DNA from: Sphingopyxis sp. 113P3
GTDB lineage: Bacteria; Pseudomonadota; Alphaproteobacteria; Sphingomonadales; Sphingomonadaceae
Assembly: GCF_001278035.1 (NCBI RefSeq)
Contig: NZ_CP009452.1
Span: 3,629,501-3,693,500, forward strand
DNA length: 64,000 bases
Reading direction: 5' to 3'
Part shown: positions 33,707-42,351 of the stretch, piece by piece
How positions within the stretch are numbered: position 1 is the stretch's first letter
Layout: every line of letters starts with the position of its first letter
Position numbers and translations under genes: made by a program
Notes under the pieces: generated by a model
What the model saw: only the letters and a program-made list of their open reading frames with translations
Database searches by the model: none
What the model was told of the DNA's origin: nothing

Positions 33707-34664
33707 ATGACACGGATCGACTTCGTCAAACGCGCGATCCTCAAGGGATCGCGCCCCCTTCCAGCGACGCTCGGCTGGGTTTTCACCGCACTAGCAATTC
33801 CCACGCTGCTTCGCGTCGCGATGAACCCCATCTTCGATGCGCGCCTTCCCTACCTCGTTTATTTCCCGGCGGTGCTGCTGGCAGCAGTTTTTCTCGGTTA
33901 ACGTCCAGGAACCATCGTTGATCGGGTCTGCGATCCTCGCGAATGTCGCGTCTGGAGTTTGGCTCGCGACCAACTGGAGCGGCCCGCAGACGCTACTGAG
34001 CGCGGCACTGTTCGGTCTCGCTTCCGCGCTGATAATATTGGTTGCGCAAACGCTGCGCCGTTCGGTTGTCGAACTGGAAGCCACGATCGAGCGCGAACGC
34101 AATCTTGCTGCCGAGCTTGGGCATCGGGCGAAAAACCATCTTGCTCTTATCGAGGCACTGGCGCGGCAATGTGAGAAGCAGGGGGAAAGCGCCGATACGT
34201 TTTTCGAGCGCCTGCTTCCGCGCATCCAGGCGCTTGCCCGCGCGCAGGATCTGCTCACGCGCACCGGCTGGGGTCCCTGCCCGCTGGCATGGTTGGTCGA
34301 GGAGGCGCTTCTGCCCTTTTCCGATCATGGCGGCATCACACTTGAAGGACCCGACGTCTCCATCGCGCCAAGCCATTGCACGCCAATGATTATCGCCGTT
34401 CACGAACTTGGAACCAATGCTGCGAAATATGGGGCGCTGTCGCAGCCATCGGGACAGGTTGCCATCCATTGGGAAGATCCCGCTGACGGATCCGGGATCC
34501 GCTTCCACTGGAACGAGCACGGCGGTCCCGAAGTGGCAGAACCCCAAAGGCGCGGCCTCGGAACAAGGCTACTCGCGCGTCTGCCGGTCTTTGCGGATTT
34601 TGCCCATGAGTTTCCCCCGGGCGGCGTTCGCTGCCGATTCCGCCTGAAGCCGGAAATTGCATGA
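33707..34664 (+). pseudogene. HWE/HisKA_2-type sensor histidine kinase, frameshifted
   Basis: The first frame (33707-33901, start with AGGGG site) encodes a DUF4118-like membrane segment (LPYLVYFPAVLLAAVFLG) then hits a TAA at 33899. The next codons in this frame read RPGTIV, which continues the family pattern. The frame then shifts by one base near 33915 to GSAILANVASGVWLATNW and a second membrane helix. The kinase part is intact: phospho-acceptor box ELGHRAKNHLALIEALARQ, N box VHELGTNAAKYGALS and G box RGLGTRLLARLP. An in-frame stop and a separate frameshift argue for genuine decay. A shortened protein from 33837 could still be made. Confidence 0.75.
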
Positions 34665-34901
34665 CCTCAACCGCTGTCCGGTCACGCTCGCCCTACCCGC
34701 CTTGCATGGTCAATGCGCCGCCACGGCTGCGCCTATTGGGATGCCCTTCACGTGAAATCAAAGCTACAGCTTTATCTGCTGATCAGATCGTAGCGTCGGA
34801 ATCGATCAACTCGTGCAGTGGCCACTTCGAGCAAGCGGCATAGCCCGGAAAGGCGCGAAACAGATCGTCGGTTAGCCCCGTCGTTTTATGTTTGGAAATT
34901 A

Positions 34902-35949
34902 GAGCATCGTGCCAGAAATAGGAATCGGGGGATTCCCAAAAGGTCTGAGTTGTGATTCACCGGGTTCGGAGGTGGATCATGGGGAAATCTTATTCGAGGG
35001 ATCTGCGCGATCGCGTGGAGGGGTATATAAGATCGGGTCACTCGCGGCGTGATGCTGCCCGGCGCTTTGGGGTGAGCCCGAGCTTTGCCGTGAAGCTGTC
35101 GAAGCGTGTCGCGTTGACGGGTTCGACAGCACCGGCGCGACAAGGCCGGCCGGCCGGAGGCGGTAAATTGGCGGCCCATATGGAGGTGCTGATTGGCTGG
35201 GTGGAGGCGCGGCCAGACATCACGATGCCCGAACTGGCGACGCGGCTGAAGGCGGCGACAGGGGTTGTTGCCCATCCCGCATCCTTGTCGCGTGCGCTCT
35301 TGTCTGCTGGATTTACCTATAAAAAAAACACTTCTGGCGTGGGAGTGCGCACGCGCTGACATTGCACTGCGTCGTCGCAGCTGGCGCCGACATCGCCAGC
35401 CGCGGATGCGCCAGGAGCCGCATCGGTTGATCTTCGTCGACGAGACGGCAACCACGACCAAGATGACGCGCCTGCGCGGGCGAGCGCGCTACGGCTCGCG
35501 CCTCAAGGCGAAAGCGCCGTTCGGGCACTGGAAAACCCAGACCTTCATCGCCGGGCTCCGCCACGATCGCCTGGTCGCTCCCTGGGTCATCGACAGGCCG
35601 ATGAACCGCGACATCTTCGAGACATGGGTCGAAACGCAGCTCGCGCCCACGCTCGACCCTGGTGACGTCGTGATCCTCGACAATCTCTCGAGCCACAAAA
35701 GCGAGAAGGCCGCGACAATCCTCAAAGAACGCGGCGCATGGTTCCTGTTCCTGCCGCCCTACAGCCCCGATCTCAATCCGATCGAAATGGCCTTTTCCAA
35801 GCTCAAGGCTCACCTGCGCCGCAGCGAAGCGCGCAGCTTCGACGCCCTCTGGCGCGCCCTCGGCAATATCTGCGACCTCTATTCATCCGAAGAATGTTGG
35901 AATTACCTCAAAGCCGCCGGCTATGCGTCCGATTAAACGCACGATGCTC
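34902..35949 (+). mobile_element. IS630-family insertion sequence
   Basis: A 1048-bp element with 11-bp perfect terminal inverted repeats (GAGCATCGTGC) flanked by TA on both sides, the target duplication expected for this family. It carries a transposase in two overlapping frames and abuts the IS1182-family target repeat 3 bp to its right. Confidence 0.93.
34979..35936 (+). CDS. IS630-family transposase, two frames
   Basis: The first frame (34979-35359, GGAGG upstream) encodes the helix-turn-helix part: [32 protein letters not shown], then [29 protein letters not shown]. The second frame, ending at 35936, encodes the DDE domain: [20 protein letters not shown] (first D), [16 protein letters not shown] (second D) and [24 protein letters not shown] (glutamate). 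The two overlap at an A8 run (35321-35328), and a +1 (or -2) shift there joins YKK to TLLAWE. This is the standard gene structure in many IS630 copies. The triad is complete. Confidence 0.92.
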
Positions 35950-35953
35950 TAGA

Positions 35954-35969
35954 AGGGCCTCAAGGCCCT
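35954..35969. repeat. Left copy of the IS1182 16-bp target duplication
   Basis: AGGGCCTCAAGGCCCT is repeated exactly at 37496-37511. It is itself a palindrome with 7-bp arms around CA. IS1182-family elements prefer palindromic targets, so this is a likely target duplication. Confidence 0.75.
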
Positions 35970-37495
35970 CAGACTGCTGACAAACCCCGTCGTTTTGCGG
36001 CGGGGTTTGTTGTTTGTGCTGTAGCATTGTTCGATTTGGGCTTTGGGTGCGGCGACAGATCTTCGTTTCGTGTCAGGCGAGTGCCGGGAGGCTTTCTCGG
36101 GTCATTGCCAGGGCGATTTTCTTGATATTCTGGGCTGCTGCGGCGATGAGACACTGGAACGCGACGCGTTTTCGTCCTCGGAAGCGAGCGTAGCGGTGTC
36201 CGTGGAGTTGCTTGGCGTCGGCGAACGAGCGTTCGACTGTTTCCTTTCGTCTTTTGTAGATGGCTTTGCCTTGCGGTGTGAGCCGTAAAGCGTCGACCCG
36301 GTCCCGAGAGTCCTGCCAGACGTGTCGTGTGATAACCCGCTGAGGCTTTTGCGCCGTTGTGCAGGAAGACAGCAAGGCGCAGTCGCGGCAGACGTTCGGA
36401 TCGGACTTGTATTGGCGATAGCCGTTGCGATCGGTGGTTGAATAGCCGAGCAACTGGCCTTCAGGGCAGCGGTAACCGTCGCTCTGCCCTTCCCAGACAA
36501 AGCGGCTTTTACGCATCATGCCTGGCCTTGGCCGGCTGGGATTGCGATATCCGGTCACCCCCATGATCTGACGATCTTCAAGGCCTTTGGCGATACCGGC
36601 GGTTGCATAGCCGGCATCCAGGCCAACGGCGGCAACATCGAACTGGAAACGTTCGCACTGACGATCCAGCCGTCCCAGATAGACCACGGAATCATGGACA
36701 TTGGCTGGTGTTGTGTATGTGTCCGTGATGATCCCAAGGCGACCATCAACGGTGCGATGATCGAGGTAAAAGAACCCCTTGGGCTTGCCGTCGCGCACCA
36801 TGTAGCCGCTTTCGGGGTCAGTCCTGGATACCTTGGTGCTCTTTTCTACCGGCTGCCGTTCGCGAGCCTTGAGAGGCTTGAGGTCATGTTCAGCGCGGTC
36901 GTCTTCGATCGCGCGATCGAGCGCATCCCAGTAATCGCTGCGCGACTTGGCGACCACCTTCAGATCATATTTGTTCTTATTGGCGTTGGCCTTCAAATGG
37001 GTGCTGTCCGTGTACAGCACGGTCCCGTCAACGAGGCCATGTTCTATGGCCTGCAACACGATCTGATCGAAGATGTCCTGCGCGATCGTGGTGTTATCGT
37101 ACCGACGCCGACGGTTCTGCGAGAGCGTAGATGCATCAAACACGCCATCGGTCAGCTTCAGTCCAAGAAACCACCGATAAGCAACATTGACTTGGATCTC
37201 CCGAACCAACTGACGTTCGGATCGAATGCCGAAAAGATATCCGAGGAACAGCGCCTTGAACATCAAGGTTGGATCCAGTGGCGGGCGACCGTTATCCGCG
37301 CTGTAAAGCGGCGCCGTCAGCGGATGAATGAAGGAAAAGTCGATCACCGCTTCGATCTTGCGAAGCAGGTGATCCTGCGGGACCAGCTCTTCAAGCGTAA
37401 CCATCTCAAGAGCGGTCTGGATAGGGCCAGGCGTTCTCAGCATGATCCATAGAATCACAAGCCCCGGCTCGCGCCAGGGCTTTGTCAGCAGTCTG
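35970..37495 (-). mobile_element. IS1182-family insertion sequence
   Basis: A 1526-bp element with at least 15-bp perfect inverted ends (CAGACTGCTGACAAA) inserted in a palindromic target, duplicated at both sides. It carries one leftward transposase gene. The hairpin AAACCCCGTCGTTTTGCGGCGGGGTTT at its left end (35983-36009) may terminate the transposase transcript. Confidence 0.92.
36073..37443 (-). CDS. IS1182-family transposase
   Basis: This encodes 456 residues from the ATG at 37443; five upstream codons are optional. The N-terminal region (LVPQDHLLRKIEAVIDFSFI, GRPPLDPTLMFKALFLGYLFGIRSERQLVREI) is diagnostic for IS1182. The DDE residues lie in VLYTDSTHLKANANK (first D), VGLDAGYATAGIAKGL (second D) and ERSFADAKQLHGHRYARFRG (glutamate). 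A cysteine-rich insertion (YRCPEGQ, NVCRDCALLSSC) is usual. The frame is intact, so activity is possible. Confidence 0.95.
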   Translation of the reverse strand: MLRTPGPIQTALEMVTLEELVPQDHLLRKIEAVIDFSFIHPLTAPLYSADNGRPPLDPTLMFKALFLGYLFGIRSERQLVREIQVNVAYRWFLGLKLTDGVFDASTLSQNRRRRYDNTTIAQDIFDQIVLQAIEHGLVDGTVLYTDSTHLKANANKNKYDLKVVAKSRSDYWDALDRAIEDDRAEHDLKPLKARERQPVEKSTKVSRTDPESGYMVRDGKPKGFFYLDHRTVDGRLGIITDTYTTPANVHDSVVYLGRLDRQCERFQFDVAAVGLDAGYATAGIAKGLEDRQIMGVTGYRNPSRPRPGMMRKSRFVWEGQSDGYRCPEGQLLGYSTTDRNGYRQYKSDPNVCRDCALLSSCTTAQKPQRVITRHVWQDSRDRVDALRLTPQGKAIYKRRKETVERSFADAKQLHGHRYARFRGRKRVAFQCLIAAAAQNIKKIALAMTRESLPALA

Positions 37496-37511
37496 AGGGC
37501 CTCAAGGCCCT
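37496..37511. repeat. Right copy of the IS1182 16-bp target duplication
   Basis: Identical to 35954-35969 and in direct orientation. It is followed by CATTTTAT, so the undisturbed palindrome may have been a terminator hairpin before insertion. Confidence 0.75.
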
Positions 37512-37626
37512 CATTTTATCGGTCCCTTATCGCCGGGCTGTCGCTAGTTAGAACATTCCATCAGCGTTCCAGGACATTGGCGCCACAGCCAATTTTCAGA
37601 AATACTATTGATAAAGGAGGGAAATC

Positions 37627-37700
37627 TGGATGCCCCGCGAGGATTCGAACCTCGATAGACGGAATCAGAATCCGTAGTCTTACCATTAGACGACGGGGCA
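37627..37700 (-). tRNA. tRNA-Gln(CTG)
   Basis: A 74-base cloverleaf on the minus strand, with encoded CCA. The acceptor TGCCCCG pairs with CGGGGCA. The anticodon arm ACGGA-TTCTGAT-TCCGT gives anticodon CTG (codon CAG). The T arm is CGAGG-TTCGAAT-CCTCG. It lies 116 bp from the IS1182 target repeat. Confidence 0.95.
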
Positions 37701-37855
37701 ATGAGGCGGGCGCAATATGATTGCGCGGCGCGCCTGTCAAGGCCGCTGCGACTTCATGCACAAGCCCGCTTGCCCTTGCGCATTTCGCCGCTAGCATCGG
37801 TGCCAACGAAGAGGGTGGCGGTATCTCGCGCCGGACACCCCGAAGGAGTGGGCTG

Positions 37856-39148
37856 ATGCGTCATGTCGCGATCGTCGGGTCGGGCCCGGCGGGCTATTAC
37901 ACCGCCGAAACGCTGCAGAAGGCCGACGATATAGCGATCGACGTCATCGACCGTCTGCCCGTTCCCTATGGTTTGATTCGTACAGGCGTTGCGCCCGACC
38001 ACCAGTCGATCAAGGCGGTGTCACGCCGCTATGAGGGCGTTGCCCTCACCGACAATGTCCGCTTCGTGGGACATGTTTCCGTCGGCGGCGATGTGACGAT
38101 CGACGAACTCACCGGGCTCTACGACGCCGTGGTCCTCGCAACCGGCGCGCCGAACGACCGCCCTCTTGAAATTCCAGGCGCCGGCCTCAAGGGCGTGATC
38201 GGCAGCGCCGCATTCGTCGGCTGGTACAACGGACACCCCGATTTCGCCGATCTCGACCCGCCGCTCGAAGCACCCGGCGTCGCGGTGATCGGCAATGGCA
38301 ATGTCGCCCTCGATGTGGCGCGCATCCTTGCCAAGACGCCAGGCGAGTTCGCCGGCAGCGACATCGTCGCCCATGCGCGCGACGCGCTGGCGCACAGCGG
38401 GGTGCGCCACATCCAGATCCTCGGGCGCCGCGGTCCCCACCAGATTGCGATGACGCCCAAGGAGCTCGGCGAACTCGGGCACCTTGAACGCGCGAGCCCT
38501 CGCGTCGACCCTGCCGATCTTCCGCCTGAAGGCGACGACGCAATGCTTGAGCCCGGCATGCGCAAGTCGGTCACGCACCTTCGGAGCTTCGCCGCCAATC
38601 CGGTCGCCAAGCCGGTGACGATCGACTTCGATTTCTTTGCCATGCCCGTCGCAATCGAGGGAGAGGGCCGCGTCCAGCGCGTCATCGTCGAAAGAACCAG
38701 GCTCGATGCGGATCTGCGCAGCCACGGCACCGGCGAAACCTATGCGATCGAGGCGGGGCTGGTGGTGAGCTGTATCGGCTATCAGACCCCTCCGATCCCC
38801 GGCGTACCCTATGAGCATGGCCGCGGCCGCTTCGCCAATGACGAGGGCCGCATCCTCCCCGGTCTTTATTGTGTCGGCTGGGCCCGGCGCGGACCCACGG
38901 GTACGATCGGCACCAACAAACCCGACGGGGCGCGAATCGCCGAAATGCTGCTCGCGGATATCGGCCGCGGCGCGGGAAAGGCCGGACGCCCCGGCCTCGA
39001 CACCTTGCTCGCGAGCCGCGGCATAAGTCCGGTGACCTTCCGCGACTGGCGCCGCATCGAGGAGGCCGAAGTCAAAGCGGCGATCGACGGCGCCCCGCGC
39101 GAGAAGTTCACCAGCATCGACGCGATGCTCGCCGCGATCGGCCGCTAA
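37856..39148 (+). CDS. Ferredoxin/adrenodoxin-type NADP reductase (FprA-like)
   Basis: This encodes 430 residues from the ATG at 37856 (GAAGGAG upstream). The N-terminal FAD motif VAIVGSGPAGYYTAETL is at about 4-20, followed by DRLPVPYGLIRTGVAPDHQ, diagnostic for adrenodoxin-type reductases. The NADPH motif VAVIGNGNVALDVARIL is at about 142-158. The C-terminal CVGWARRGPTGTIGTNKPDG closes the FAD site. It should pass electrons from NADPH to a ferredoxin serving P450s or other oxygenases. No ferredoxin or P450 gene is nearby. A GTG-started DoxX-like gene follows closely. Confidence 0.92.
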   Translation: MRHVAIVGSGPAGYYTAETLQKADDIAIDVIDRLPVPYGLIRTGVAPDHQSIKAVSRRYEGVALTDNVRFVGHVSVGGDVTIDELTGLYDAVVLATGAPNDRPLEIPGAGLKGVIGSAAFVGWYNGHPDFADLDPPLEAPGVAVIGNGNVALDVARILAKTPGEFAGSDIVAHARDALAHSGVRHIQILGRRGPHQIAMTPKELGELGHLERASPRVDPADLPPEGDDAMLEPGMRKSVTHLRSFAANPVAKPVTIDFDFFAMPVAIEGEGRVQRVIVERTRLDADLRSHGTGETYAIEAGLVVSCIGYQTPPIPGVPYEHGRGRFANDEGRILPGLYCVGWARRGPTGTIGTNKPDGARIAEMLLADIGRGAGKAGRPGLDTLLASRGISPVTFRDWRRIEEAEVKAAIDGAPREKFTSIDAMLAAIGR

Positions 39149-39159
39149 GCAGGTCTAGG

Positions 39160-39597
39160 GTGCTTGGGCGAGCAGCGGATCAGCGGTCAGCCACTCCACT
39201 GCGAAAGGGTTTGCGCTGGCTGCTCGCGCTCGCCTTTGGCTATGCGGGCTATCGCCACCTCGCGACGCCAGCGCCCTTCCTCGCGATCACGCCGCCGTGG
39301 GTACCCGAGCCCGCATTGGTCGTCGCCGCAACAGGCATCGCGGAAATATGCGGCGCGATCGGGCTTTTGGCCCCCGCGACCCGCATGATCGCGGGCTGGG
39401 CGCTTGCGCTCTATGCGCTTTGCGTGTGGCCGGCAAATTTCTACCACGCTTTTGCCCATGTCACGGTCGGCAGCACGACGCTCGGTTGGGGCTATCACGC
39501 CCCGCGCCTTGCCGCGCAGCCACTGATCGTCTGGTGGGCGCTCTGGGCGAGCGGCGCGGTAGACTGGCCATTCAGGACGAAAGCGCGGGGCCGCTAG
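39160..39597 (+). CDS. DoxX-like membrane protein
   Basis: This encodes 145 residues from a GTG at 39160, 11 bp after the reductase stop and after AGGTCTAGG. Four hydrophobic helices are visible: LRWLLALAFGYAGYRHL, ALVVAATGIAEICGAIGLL, MIAGWALALYALCVWPANFYHA and PLIVWWALWASGAVDW. This pattern and the N-P-N-like WPANFYHA loop fit small DoxX/DUF4345-like proteins. The role is unclear; redox or membrane stress is suggested for relatives. It is probably cotranscribed with the reductase and ends 8 bp before the convergent dipeptidase stop. Confidence 0.75.
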   Translation: MLGRAADQRSATPLRKGLRWLLALAFGYAGYRHLATPAPFLAITPPWVPEPALVVAATGIAEICGAIGLLAPATRMIAGWALALYALCVWPANFYHAFAHVTVGSTTLGWGYHAPRLAAQPLIVWWALWASGAVDWPFRTKARGR

Positions 39598-39605
39598 CCG
39601 CCGCT

Positions 39606-40877
39606 CTAATTCGCGACAGGCGTTTCGAGGGGCGGCTCGCTCTTCTGGCTCGCCGCATAGGTCTCGACGTTCTTCAGCACCCGCAGCATGTTCCCGCTCG
39701 CGATCTTCTCGAGCTCGACCTGCGTGTAGCCGCGCCGCGCGAGTTCGGTGAACAGCGCGGGATAGCCCGCGACATCGTCCATTCCCACCGGCGCCGAATC
39801 CATCCCGTCATAATCGCCGCCGAGCCCGATATGGTCGACCCCGATCGCAGCCTTGATATGATCGATATGGTCAGCGACCTTGGCAATCTGCGTCTTCGGG
39901 ACGGGATGCGCGGCATCCCATGCCTTGAGCGCCGCCGCCGCGCCATCGGGATTGCCGAGATACTGCCCGTCGAGCCGTGCCTTTTCGGCGGCGCGATCAA
40001 GCCCGTGCGCGCGCACCGCGGGATCGAGGAAGCCGGGAAGGAAGACGACCATAACGATACCGCCATTTGCCTTGACCAGCGGCAGCACCTCGTCGGGGAC
40101 GTTTCGCGGATGATCGTTGACCGACCGCGCGCCCGAGTGGCTGAACATGGCGGGCGCCTTCGATGCGGCGAGAGCATCCTTCATCGTCGCGGGACTCGTG
40201 TGGCTCAGATCGACGATCATCCCGAGGCGATTCATCTCGCTCACCACCTGGCGACCGAAATCGGTAAGGCCGTCGTGCCGGGGGGCGTCGGTCGCGCTGT
40301 CGGCCCACGGGGTGTTTCGCCCGTGCGTCAGCGTCAGGTAGCGCGCGCCAAGGGCGTACATCTGGCGCAGGACGGCGAGCGAGGAGCCGATCGACTGCCC
40401 GCCCTCCATTCCCAGCATTCCCGCGATCTTGCCCGTCTTCATCGTCTTTTCGAGCTCGGCTGCGCTGGTCGTGAACGCCATATCCCTGGGGTAGCGCGCG
40501 ATCAGACGCTTCATGACGTCGATCTGCTCGATGGTCTGGCGTACCGCCTCGTCCTCATTGTCGTTCGAAGGAACATAGACCGACCAGAACTGCGCCCCGA
40601 CATGGCCCTTGCGCAGCCGGCTGAGGTCCGTGTGCATCGCGTTCCGCGGCGGGTCACGGTCGGGCTCGGCCGTGCCAGTGGTGTCGACGAAGTCGAAGCT
40701 GTTGATGACGTTGCCGAGCCGCCCGCGCAGTGCCCAGGGGACGTCGTTGTGTCCGTCGAATACCGGCGCGCGCTTCAGCGCGGCCTCGGCGGCCGCTTCG
40801 GGCGACTGCTGTGCGGCCGCGGGGATGGAGAGAAGGGCGAGCGCCGCAATGCCGGCAAGCAGGGAGGGTTTCATCAT
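39606..40877 (-). CDS. M19-family membrane/secreted dipeptidase
   Basis: This encodes 423 residues from the ATG at 40877, with a signal peptide (MMKPSLLAGIAALALLSIPAAAQ). Zinc ligands of the renal dipeptidase family are in DGHNDVPWALRG (about 40-51, H-x-D), GMLGMEGGQS (bridging glutamate) and the histidines in DLSHTSPATM and FSHSGARSV. GLGGDYDGM near the C-terminus is also typical. It cleaves dipeptides, including some D-amino acid peptides. It should act in the periplasm. It overlaps the upstream region of the divergent acyl-CoA dehydrogenase by none. Confidence 0.93.
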   Translation of the reverse strand: MMKPSLLAGIAALALLSIPAAAQQSPEAAAEAALKRAPVFDGHNDVPWALRGRLGNVINSFDFVDTTGTAEPDRDPPRNAMHTDLSRLRKGHVGAQFWSVYVPSNDNEDEAVRQTIEQIDVMKRLIARYPRDMAFTTSAAELEKTMKTGKIAGMLGMEGGQSIGSSLAVLRQMYALGARYLTLTHGRNTPWADSATDAPRHDGLTDFGRQVVSEMNRLGMIVDLSHTSPATMKDALAASKAPAMFSHSGARSVNDHPRNVPDEVLPLVKANGGIVMVVFLPGFLDPAVRAHGLDRAAEKARLDGQYLGNPDGAAAALKAWDAAHPVPKTQIAKVADHIDHIKAAIGVDHIGLGGDYDGMDSAPVGMDDVAGYPALFTELARRGYTQVELEKIASGNMLRVLKNVETYAASQKSEPPLETPVAN

Positions 40878-41016
40878 GGGGGGCGACATTAAGCGCCGCG
40901 GCACGGAAATCGAGCCGAAATTTCGGCCGCTCCCTTCTGCACGAGGGCGGGGGGAGATGAAGCGCTTCGCGCGACCCGAACTTGACGCTTACGTCAATCA
41001 AGACCAGCATCGCGCC

Positions 41017-42189
41017 ATGACGGCTTTCGACGACTGGCGCGCCCGCTCGCCCTACTATGACGACACGCACGACGCGCTTGCACAGAGCGTGCGCCGATTC
41101 GTGGAGCGCGAGATCGCGCCCCACATCGACCGCTGGGAAGCAGAGGGCGAGCTTCCCCGCGAGCTGCACAAGAAGGCGGCGGAGGCCGGGATTCTTGGCC
41201 TTCGCTATCCCGAAGAATTTGGCGGCCATTCAGAAGGCTTCGACAATTTCCACAGCCTCGTCGTCACCGAGGAACTCGCCGCGGTCGGCGCGGGCGGGCT
41301 CGGCGCCTCACTAATGACCCACGGCATCGGCCTGCCCCCAATCCTCGCGCTGGGCTCCGAGGAACTGAAGCGGCGCGTCGCGCCGGCGGTGCTCGCGGGC
41401 GACAAGATCATCGCGCTCGGCATCACCGAAGCGAGCGGCGGCAGCGACGTTGCCAACCTCAAGACCACCGCGGTCAAGGAGGGCGACCATTATATCGTCA
41501 ACGGCGGAAAGATGTTCATCACCAGCGGCATGCGCGCCGACTGGCTGACCTGCGCGGTGCGCACCGGGGGGCCGGGCGCTGCGGGCATCTCCCTGCTGCT
41601 CATCGACATGGACGCTCCGGGCGTCGAGCGCGCGCGGCTCGACAAGATGGGCTGGCGCTGCAGTGACACCGCCGCGATCCATTTCAGCGACGTGCGCGTT
41701 CCGGCCGAGAATCTGATTGGCCCAGAGAACGGCGGCTTCATGGGCATCATGCGCAATTTCAACAGCGAGCGGCTCGGCATGGCGATGGGCTGCTGCGCCT
41801 ATGCCCGCGTGGCGCTCGCCGAAGCCGCGGAATGGGCAAAGCAGCGCGAGACCTTCGGCAAGCCGCTTGTCGGACATCAGTCGATCCGCATCAAGCTCGC
41901 CGACATGGAGCGCCAGATCGAGGCGACGCAGGCGTGGGTCGACCTCTGCGCCTGGCAGGTAAAAGAGGGAAAGGACCGCCCGGCTGATTTTGCGATGCTG
42001 AAGGTGCAGGCGACCCGCATGCTCGAAGCGGTCGCGCGCGAGGCGGCGCAGATACTCGGCGGGGCAAGCTACATCACCGGCAGCAAGGTCGAACGCATCT
42101 ACCGCGAGGTCCGCGTGAATGCCATTGGGGGAGGCAGCGAGGAAATCATGCTCGACCTGGCAGGGCGGCAGCTGTTCGGGGGGCGCTAG
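41017..42189 (+). CDS. Acyl-CoA dehydrogenase
   Basis: This encodes 390 residues from the ATG at 41017 (MTAFDDWRARSPYYDDTHDAL). The ORF is open upstream but that region overlaps the dipeptidase signal sequence and looks non-coding. Family motifs: ALGITEASGGSDVANLKTTA (about 130-149), a C-terminal helix bundle with NSERLGMAMGCCAYAR, RETFGKPLVGHQSIR and AQILGGASYITGSKVERIYREVR. It is an FAD enzyme that makes 2-enoyl-CoA in fatty acid or branched-chain acyl-CoA breakdown. Substrate chain length cannot be told. No beta-oxidation partner is adjacent. Confidence 0.92.
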   Translation: MTAFDDWRARSPYYDDTHDALAQSVRRFVEREIAPHIDRWEAEGELPRELHKKAAEAGILGLRYPEEFGGHSEGFDNFHSLVVTEELAAVGAGGLGASLMTHGIGLPPILALGSEELKRRVAPAVLAGDKIIALGITEASGGSDVANLKTTAVKEGDHYIVNGGKMFITSGMRADWLTCAVRTGGPGAAGISLLLIDMDAPGVERARLDKMGWRCSDTAAIHFSDVRVPAENLIGPENGGFMGIMRNFNSERLGMAMGCCAYARVALAEAAEWAKQRETFGKPLVGHQSIRIKLADMERQIEATQAWVDLCAWQVKEGKDRPADFAMLKVQATRMLEAVAREAAQILGGASYITGSKVERIYREVRVNAIGGGSEEIMLDLAGRQLFGGR

Positions 42190-42351
42190 CCCTCTTTGCC
42201 CTTGGATCAGAGCGACTAGGGTTATGCCTTCATTCGCCTGTGCGAGCGCTTCGGTCTGGTCTGGGACGTGCGAACGCCCACGACGACGGGGGTGCGCCCA
42301 GGTCTCACCGAGGTCCTCGACAGGAGGCCGGCTTCGCGGCACACTCGCCCG

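Noticed and set aside
34661..34843. 60-codon plus-strand frame after the kinase pseudogene
   Set aside because: No ribosome-binding site or recognisable feature; probably intergenic.
39297..40892. Plus-strand frame of 531 codons opposite the M19 dipeptidase
   Set aside because: The dipeptidase has all zinc motifs and a signal peptide; this frame is its antisense shadow.
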